Assembly: GCA_947172415.1 (NCBI GenBank)
Contig: OX359193.1
Location: 7,899,501 to 7,963,500 of the forward strand
Origin: Chondrosia reniformis
Lineage: Eukaryota > Porifera > Demospongiae > Chondrillida > Chondrillidae
Reading direction: 5' to 3'
DNA length: 64,000 nt
Both the position numbers and the translations under genes were made by a program. Under the pieces are notes generated by a model, which saw only the letters and a list, made by a program, of their open reading frames with translations, ran no database searches and was not told the origin of the DNA. Shown here one piece after another: positions 57,261 through 64,000 of the stretch; position 1 is the stretch's first letter, and each line of letters starts with the position of its first letter.

Positions 57261-60200
57261 ATGACTGAACACAACCCTCAGTTTGCTGAGAGAGAGCCTG
57301 AAGGAGCAAAGAGGCTATTGTATCAAGTCAAGGACTAGCTCTTTTCACTCTATACTCGATCCAGATGACCTTATAGATGTGTTAGCTAATAAAAAGTATC
57401 TCAAAAAGAGAGAACAGAGACAAGCTAAAAAATTGAGCCCTGAGCTTAAAGTAAGTTATCTTTGGTCACGTCTGTGGGAAGACTCCAGTAGACTATCTGA
57501 AGATGAGATTAAGGCAGTGTTCAGTGACTGTACCAGCGAGAAGAATCAGAAGTTATACAAATATATACTTTCCCATGACAAACAGAAGATTTATTCAAGT
57601 TAGTTGAAGTTGACTGTTTATGTATGTAGTGTGTATGTATATAGCACAAATTAGTTAATATTGAACCATATAATGATCAGTAAAAAACATTCTTTTGTAG
57701 GAACTGTTATTTGTTTTTTTGTTATTGGGGTAAGATTTCATATTGCAATTGTGTGATATCTCTACAGAGACAATCTGCCATGAAGAGATTAGTAATGTGA
57801 CAGAGGATGCGAGTACTGAAACAGATATCAAGCAAGATGATCAGTCAGAGATCAAGCAAGATGATCAGTCAGAGATCAAGCAAGATGATCAGTCAGTGAT
57901 CAAGCAAGATGATCAGTCAGTGATCAAGCAAGATGATCAGTCAGTGATCAAGCAAGATGATCAGTCAGTGATCAAGCAAGATGATCAGTCAGTGATCAAG
58001 CAAGATGATCAGTCAGTGATCAAGCAAGATGATCAGTCAGAGATCAAGCAAGATGATCAGTCAGAGATCAAGCAAGATGATCAGTCAGAGATCAAGCAAG
58101 ATGATCAGTCAGTGATCAAGCAAGATGATCAGTCAGTGATCAAGCAAGATGATCAGTCAGTGATCAAGCAAGATGATCAGTCAGTGATCAAGCAAGATGA
58201 TCAGTCAGTGATCAAGCAAGATGATCAGTCAGTGATCAAGCAAGATGATCAGTCAGAGATCAAGCAAGATGATCAGTCAGAGATCAAGCAAGATGATCAG
58301 TCAGAGATCAAGCAAGATGATCAGTCAGTGATCAAGCAAGATGATCAGTCAGTGATCAAGCAAGATGATCAGTCAGTGATCAAGCAAGATGATCAGTCAG
58401 AGATTAAGCAAGATGATCAGTCAGAGATCAAGCAAGATGATCAGTCAGGTATATACACATATTGTGTTGATGAGTAATATTCTGCATAACACATTTTACT
58501 TAATTTCCTTCAGTAGTATGAAATGTTTTTTGTTGTTGTTGAGTTTTTAACACCTCTCCCCAGTACATATCACTTACCATCTCCACAGATGCACCTGGTG
58601 GTGGTGGGTTGGTCCCGTCAGATGGGCTGCCTCCTGAAGCCCCCAGTTACTGGTTCACTGTACAGCTCTGTACTACCTTTGGTAGCATTATAACATGCAA
58701 TGGGACTGACAAGTTCCACACAAGAGGGGAAGATGGAGAGATGATTAACATAGTCCCTCCAGGAAGGGTCCACTTGTACTCCTATGAGCATGGGGTCTCA
58801 CTGTATTTCCCTCAAGGAACACTTCAGGAGCCCCTCCTCCTGAAGTTCAGTGTCATTCCTTTGGATGAAGCCTCCTCTTCTCTGAGAGCTTACAGTGCTG
58901 TCTTCCGCTTCCAAATCCTCGGTGACACACAATGGACCGTCTCCAGTGGTCATCCCATCTGGTTGGAGCTGCCCCACTTCTGCACCCCAGGGGAGGACCA
59001 AACCGGCTTCTCTCAATTAGTATTCTTCAGCAGGTCCTCTGACAGTGAGCCATTTGTAGCCAACACAAATGGGGTATTTCCCCTTGGGTATCCATATGGG
59101 GGAATTCCCTTGTATCACTTCAGTGATCATTTTATTGGAGAGAAAATCAAATTTAATGTTTCTGGCAGCGCAGTGTCCAGTACAGCAATGAATAATGTCT
59201 GCATCTCCTTGCAGCAGCCCAGTATGAGACACTGGAGGAGAGCATGGAATGCTGACCTCTTGGCACTTCCCTTGGTGCCCTCTTATCTAAGTGTGAGTAG
59301 AACAGTGTGATGTAGCATGTGAGCTCATGCGTATATCAGGAGTGCATGTATGTAGTGTGAGTAGAACTATGTATGTGTAAAAGTGAGGCAGTCTAGTAAC
59401 TTAAGAGCTTCATTTGTTGTTAACTAAGTAACTATGGTTACTGTATGGACCTCCAACACAGATATGCATGAACTACTTTGCATGTATTCTGTTAGTTGCT
59501 GATGGGGCACTACAGAGAGAGTGAATGGGACTCACAACTGGTCAGAGGTTTCTTTCATCCTTCTGATGAAGTACTTGTGTCAACTAACAACGTGAGGTGT
59601 GAAGGCTGGGAGATAAAGTTACCACAAGACCCAAGGGTATTTGAAACATCTTTTTTTATTTTAATATGTATTGAGCCATTAACATTATCATTTAGTTAAC
59701 CAGTTTAAGTAATGGAAAATAAATAGTATTACTAGATAGGTGTCCATAAGTGTGCTACTGAATATACGTATGTTGTGTCATAAACATGTACATTTAGAAT
59801 GGTGTGTCTAAGGAAGAGTCATTTCTCTATTTAATTAGCTTGCAATTGGGCACATTGCTAACATTGCCTGTCAGCCGAGCACAGATAGTGTCCATAGCAA
59901 GACTGAAGGTGACTACACTCTGGTCACTGTGGAGAGGTTTGTCAATGGGAAGGTGAGTGCTCCTCTTATTGGAACACCTGCATTAAGAGTGGTGAATGTA
60001 CATTTCCAGGTCCAGAAAACCACCCAGTTCATAGCTACCAAAGAACCTAGTGGTCAATGCTTTCAACTTTGTAGTCCCTGTTCCATGAACTTCAAGTTGG
60101 TACCTGTAAGTTTGTATATGAACAACCTAACAAGGCATGTATGGCAAATCATGAAAATGCAAACCGTTTTAGGAGGGGTCTGGCCGCCCCTTTATACGGG

Positions 60201-61507
60201 AAATTAGTGAACCTCTGAAGCATGTCCTGGAGTGGCCTTGCGCAACCATATCTGTCACTAGTCAAGGTGAAGCTGGTACACTTAATACTGCAGTAGATGT
60301 GGTTTGTGGAAGTAGACAGGAGGTAGTGGCTAGCTGTACCTTAACTGCCAAGTGCCTGGAGACAAGAAGTATAAGAAACGGTAAGGCCATTCACTTAGGC
60401 CAATCAAATGTAATTCTCATTTTATCATCCCTAACTGCATACTGCCAGACGTCCGACTTCCATTTTTCATTATATGATGACATGAAACACTCTGCTTAGC
60501 TACATGGAACAAGTATGGTGTCATTTCTTAGTATGTATATGGCTTCTGTCAGCAGGACAGTTGTTCATCGAGTGAAGTGTCTCTAATATTTCAAACTCCA
60601 CTGCATTGTATGTGTGATGAATGACTACTTTTTTCAATGAATAATGAAAATGACCTTGTTCCTTCAATCATGCCATTTTCAAAACCACTGGACAATAAAC
60701 TGTTAATCAAATTTGCCTGATTACAGATATGTCTATTTTGCTCTGTATTTCTCATGTACAGGAGAATAGCAGCTACATCACAATCCAGCAGTGCTGTCAG
60801 CTAGAGTTTCTTTCTTTCAAAATGATCACCGATCAGTGATTGATAAAATTCACTGCATGATTTTGGTCGATATTTCTTTTCATTCTCACTTTTCAGAAAA
60901 CCTTGCTGGACAGCTGAGGTTCAGAGAACATGATGTGACCCAAATCAATTCTACAATAGGAGTCAGCTCTGCCCTCAAAGAGAAGGAGTTTCAGCCTTAT
61001 AGGATGTGGTTTCAAACCTATAAAGGAGAGTCTATTACAAACCTTCTTGATCTTCTACAGACACTTCATAGACAAGACCTAATAGAGAGAGTACACACAA
61101 TCATCTCCAAGTATTCCCATCCCAATCTCTCTGTTAGTAATCCCCACACACCCACTCCAACAGACAATAACAGTCAAATTCGTCACAGGAGAAGGGAAAG
61201 TGTTGAATTACTGGAGAAAGCTGAAAATGCAAGAAACAAGCTTTTTGCTCATTTGGCCAAGCGCATAAATCCTTGGTTCTGGAAAATGCTTGGTAGACTC
61301 CTGGGATTAGCTGAACAGCACTTGGAAAGGATTCAGATACTCCCAGAGGACCTACCTGAGGAGCGCACCTACATAGTTCTGCTAACTTGGGCTAAAGCCC
61401 AAGAAATCCCGCCCAAATACTCGGAAGTGTTGGGGGCTATTGAGTTTCTCTCCTCTTATCAGTGTTTCTCTGATGTTATATTCCTCTTGCTTGAAAGTAC
61501 TACTTAA
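57261..61507 (+). pseudogene. Z5: hybrid ZU5-Death gene, disrupted
   Basis: The 5' half is Z3-like (N-domain from 57261, KQDDQS exon 57768-58448). From within or after the ZU5 exon (58589-59292) it is Z1/Z4-like: LLMGHYRESEW exon from 59496, then Death-domain exon to 61507. Two disabling changes. A 4-bp insertion near 57335 brings TAG into the N-domain frame. A Lys AAG to TAG change at 60767-60769 truncates the protein before both Death domains. Remaining exons look intact, and the ZU5 exon is nearly identical to the other three. A shortened ZU5-only product from an internal start is conceivable but unsupported. Confidence 0.82.
57830..58447. repeat. 24-bp coding minisatellite, 26 units, with higher-order pattern
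   Basis: 26 units encoding KQDDQS followed by EI or VI (618 bp; the last unit lacks the final two codons). Variants are ordered EI2, VI6, EI3, VI6, EI3, VI3, EI2. The best period is nine units (216 bp), which indicates block duplication of nine units on top of single-unit growth. Z3 has four units. Confidence 0.93.
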
Positions 61508-61652
61508 TTTGCTTGCTACGTTTGCGTTTTAACAGCATTTTTAACGAGGATTTATGGTTTGTAAATTTCCAATGATGAATAATCTGTTATGTAAATTATT
61601 AGATGGACGACCTCATGGGATTTCCCCATGAATATTCCCCGAAAGGCTCGAA

Positions 61653-63481
61653 ATGGCTGTTAGCCCACAATCTGAAGATACTCTGGCCCTGTTTGAGCGA
61701 AGGGCGCACTGTGCGGTCCATTACGAGGGGAAGATCTACTTCTGGGGAGGAATCATAGTGGAGACTGAATATATTGGAGGAGGAGACGATTCAGAGGATT
61801 CCAGTGACGACGAGTCGGAGAGCGAGTCAGACTCGGAACCAGTTCTTGTTCGAACAAGAAAGAATCTTCCCCACACGGAGAAGAAGCTGATAGACGTGTA
61901 CGACATCTGTAGCCAGCTGTGGTGGCAATACCCCACCACAGGAGATGCTCCTCCACCAGACTATGGGGCCAGTGTAGCTGTCCTACATGATCACATCTAT
62001 CATTTTGGAGGATATGGAGAATTCCATTTTCGCAACGACCTTTATCGTCTGAATCTGTCAAGCTTGCACTGGGAGAAGATACAACCAAAAACTGATTTGA
62101 TGCCATTTCCAGTTTACCTTACTGTATTACTGCCCTTTGCTAACAGTCTTATTACCTTTGGTGGAATGTGTCCCGAGGTCCCGTCAAATGTGCTGAGTGA
62201 AGTAGAATCAGAGTATTTTCAGCTCAAGTCAATCCCCTCATCCTCTGGCTCTCATAATGCATTTTGGGAGTTCAATACTGATCACAGTAAGGCATCGACA
62301 TTATTAGTTTAAAGGGTCTCCATACAATATGAAGCTATGTTTTAAGAACCACATATCTAGTTTCTATGTACTCCGCTTTTTGCATTATGATATGATGATC
62401 ACTAATTTAGTGCTTATTTATGTCAATTACTTGCTGTATGTGTCTTGTATTGTATATATAGTGAAATGGAGCCATCATTCAGTGGCTAATCGTATTAAAC
62501 CGATTTATGGTCACCAGGCTACATGCTTTCACAAACAAGATGTATTAGTTTTTGGTGGCAAAATTTGTGATGTATTTTCGAATCACATCTATTTGTTGGA
62601 TATGCAAGCAAAGGTAAGAGGCTCTTGGTTATATAGCTAGCTATTGGATCGTGACACATATTTAGATTCTTCTTTACAGGTTTTTAAGGGCCCTATTCAG
62701 CCACCAGACGAGACATTTCCATGGCCCAACCCAAGAATACTCTTCTCTCTGTCCTGCCTTGTTGAGCCTGACCTAGTAGGAACTGAGATTAATGGGAAGG
62801 AGGTTAAGCAGAACCTCTTGGTGGTGTGGGGGAAAGGTCCAGAGGTCAGAGATGATTGTTGGATCTTGACTGTGGACCAAGACTTGGAGGTCATCCATTG
62901 GACAAAGGTTTGGCGATGGGATGGCGGTTGCATGTATATATATACGTATATGTACTGAGTATTTTTCCTTTGAATTGTACAGGTGTTGCTCCCTTTAGCT
63001 CCACGATATTGGCACTCTGCCACTGTGTGGTTAGATGCTGGCCTTGCAAAAGTGTTCTTGTTTGGAGGAAACTTTCCATCTAGCAGTGAAAGATTTGGAG
63101 ATATGCCAAGGACTGAAGGTGGCTACAGAAAGTGGAGAGGGGACTTCCGAGTACTTCAGTTTGGTGGGTTGTCTTGATTGGTCCTTTGGATGTCACATGC
63201 CCTTTTGAGGTACATCTCGTGTTTCTGTAGGAGTTCAGTCATTGTGGTCGCTATGTGCTAATGTGGTATGGAAGAATGGTCATATCAGACAGCATGCACT
63301 AAGAGTTATGAAGAAAGATTCTGCTATCTGTAAAAAAGTACTTGAGTTTGGTAGAAAATCAAGCTACTATAAACCAATTGGAATTCTTTCTGGTCTCCCT
63401 AAAGATCTCTCAGATGGGAGGGATGATCTCCAGCACCTCACTGGTGTAGGGTTTGGATGGAGGGAAATAATTATCAAATAA
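61653..63481 (+). CDS. Kelch-repeat protein K3 (chimeric)
   Basis: Five exons in phase: 61653-62286, 62462-62613, 62680-62907, 62983-63163 and 63231-63481; 481 aa. Up to MPFPVY (about 62119) it is almost identical to K2. Beyond that point it is an older paralogue, alignable throughout with the same blades (NSLITFGGMCPEV, DVLVFGGKICDVFSNHIYLL, KVFLFGGNFPSSSERFGDMP) but with many substitutions. The switch is abrupt and inside exon 1, consistent with a gene-conversion or crossover end. It keeps the acidic loop and is 145 bp downstream of Z5. No disablement seen. Confidence 0.86.
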
Positions 63482-63749
63482 TAGTAGATGTGAGAAAGTC
63501 CACCCCCTAGTTCTTACATCATTTGTACATGTTGTAGTGACTTGTGTCTCCTGGATACTTCAAAGTATTTTCAAATGTAAATTGTACATCCTCCAGATGT
63601 TTTGGTATTAATATACATGAAACATTGTAATGTAATTCCAATATGTATTTCCTTTGTAATTACAATAAAAATATACTAATTAAAGGATTATTGATGAAAA
63701 TTATGTACTACATATGAAAAAGTGAAAGAATTTCTTAGCTGTGACAGAT

Positions 63750-64000
63750 TTAGTTCACATCGTTATTTTTCCTCTTGTTTGTTTTAACGCAAAAGATCAG
63801 CATTAGCAACCCAATAAAAGGCAGTGACCCAGTTAATAGGTAGAATCCAAACCATCCGATGGTAGGTAGGAGAAGTGAAGTTGTGAGTGCTGCAAAAAAG
63901 CTTGAGACACTGTACCCAACACACATAAGCCCATAGTTGGCTGTGGCATGCTTGCTACCAAAGAGCTCCTTCAACAGGACAATGTTAAGACTAATGAAGC
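63750..64000 (-). CDS. MFS transporter, C-terminal part
   Basis: Last exon of a major facilitator superfamily membrane transporter, cut by the right edge. It reads ...FISLNIVLLKELFGSKHATANYGLMCVGYSVSSFF... with two hydrophobic segments visible (about CVGYSVSSFFAALTTSLLL and FGFYLLTGSLPFIGLLMLIF) and a basic tail KTNKRKNNDVN. The KELFGSKHATANYGL motif is typical of oxalate/formate-antiporter and monocarboxylate-type MFS members. Substrate unknown. It converges on K3, about 270 bp apart. Confidence 0.78.
   Translation of the reverse strand, partial: FISLNIVLLKELFGSKHATANYGLMCVGYSVSSFFAALTTSLLLPTIGWFGFYLLTGSLPFIGLLMLIFCVKTNKRKNNDVN

Overview
The window reads as nuclear DNA of an early-branching animal, most likely a demosponge of the Amphimedon type (inference). 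The reasons are AT-rich sequence, GT-AG introns of about 50-500 bp, many minisatellites, short retroposon-like inserts, an animal-type cyclooxygenase, and several ZU5/Death-domain and Kelch/ankyrin genes. There are no bacterial-style operons, and I recognised no tRNA or rRNA genes.

Layout. 1-4973 (-) is an AAA+ ATPase gene whose 3' end lies off the left edge. 5157-25707 (-) holds three tandem copies of a full-length 594-residue prostaglandin G/H synthase (cyclooxygenase, COX) gene. They are separated by two AAA-Kelch fusion pseudogenes that mark the duplication junctions. 26468-28668 (-) is a Kelch gene (K1), and 28814-32992 (-) is a large gene with an N-terminal helical domain, ZU5, and two Death domains (Z1). 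33315-35497 (+) is a macro-domain gene made only of small exons. It converges on 35513-38111 (-), which joins the same N-terminal domain to ankyrin and Kelch repeats. 38656-42440 (+) is a second complete ZU5-Death-Death gene (Z3).

42.4-49.4 kb has no recognisable protein gene. It holds a decayed repeat ladder between two GC-rich, hairpin-rich islands. From 49.4 kb the K-Z block is repeated: an orphan COX exon 1, K2 (50223-52420, -) and Z4 (52566-56604, -). A head-to-head plus-strand arm follows, made of a broken hybrid Z5 (57261-61507) and a chimeric Kelch gene K3 (61653-63481). The right edge cuts an MFS transporter (63750-64000, -).

How it may work together (inference). COX makes prostaglandin H2 in the ER. 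The ZU5/Death proteins resemble PIDD/UNC5-type adaptors, and the helical-domain proteins look like innate immune or cell-death adaptors. All three head-to-head promoters next to these genes keep the same 11-bp NF-kB-like palindrome. The locus has been reshaped by tandem duplication, inverted duplication, gene conversion and minisatellite expansion, as is typical of a fast-evolving immune cluster.

Exon models were built by hand. For COX1-3, K1-K3, Z1, Z3, the macro gene and the ankyrin-Kelch gene, I followed every intron phase and the summed exon lengths give open frames of 594, 594, 594, 484, 483, 481, 833, 840, 235 and 610 residues.
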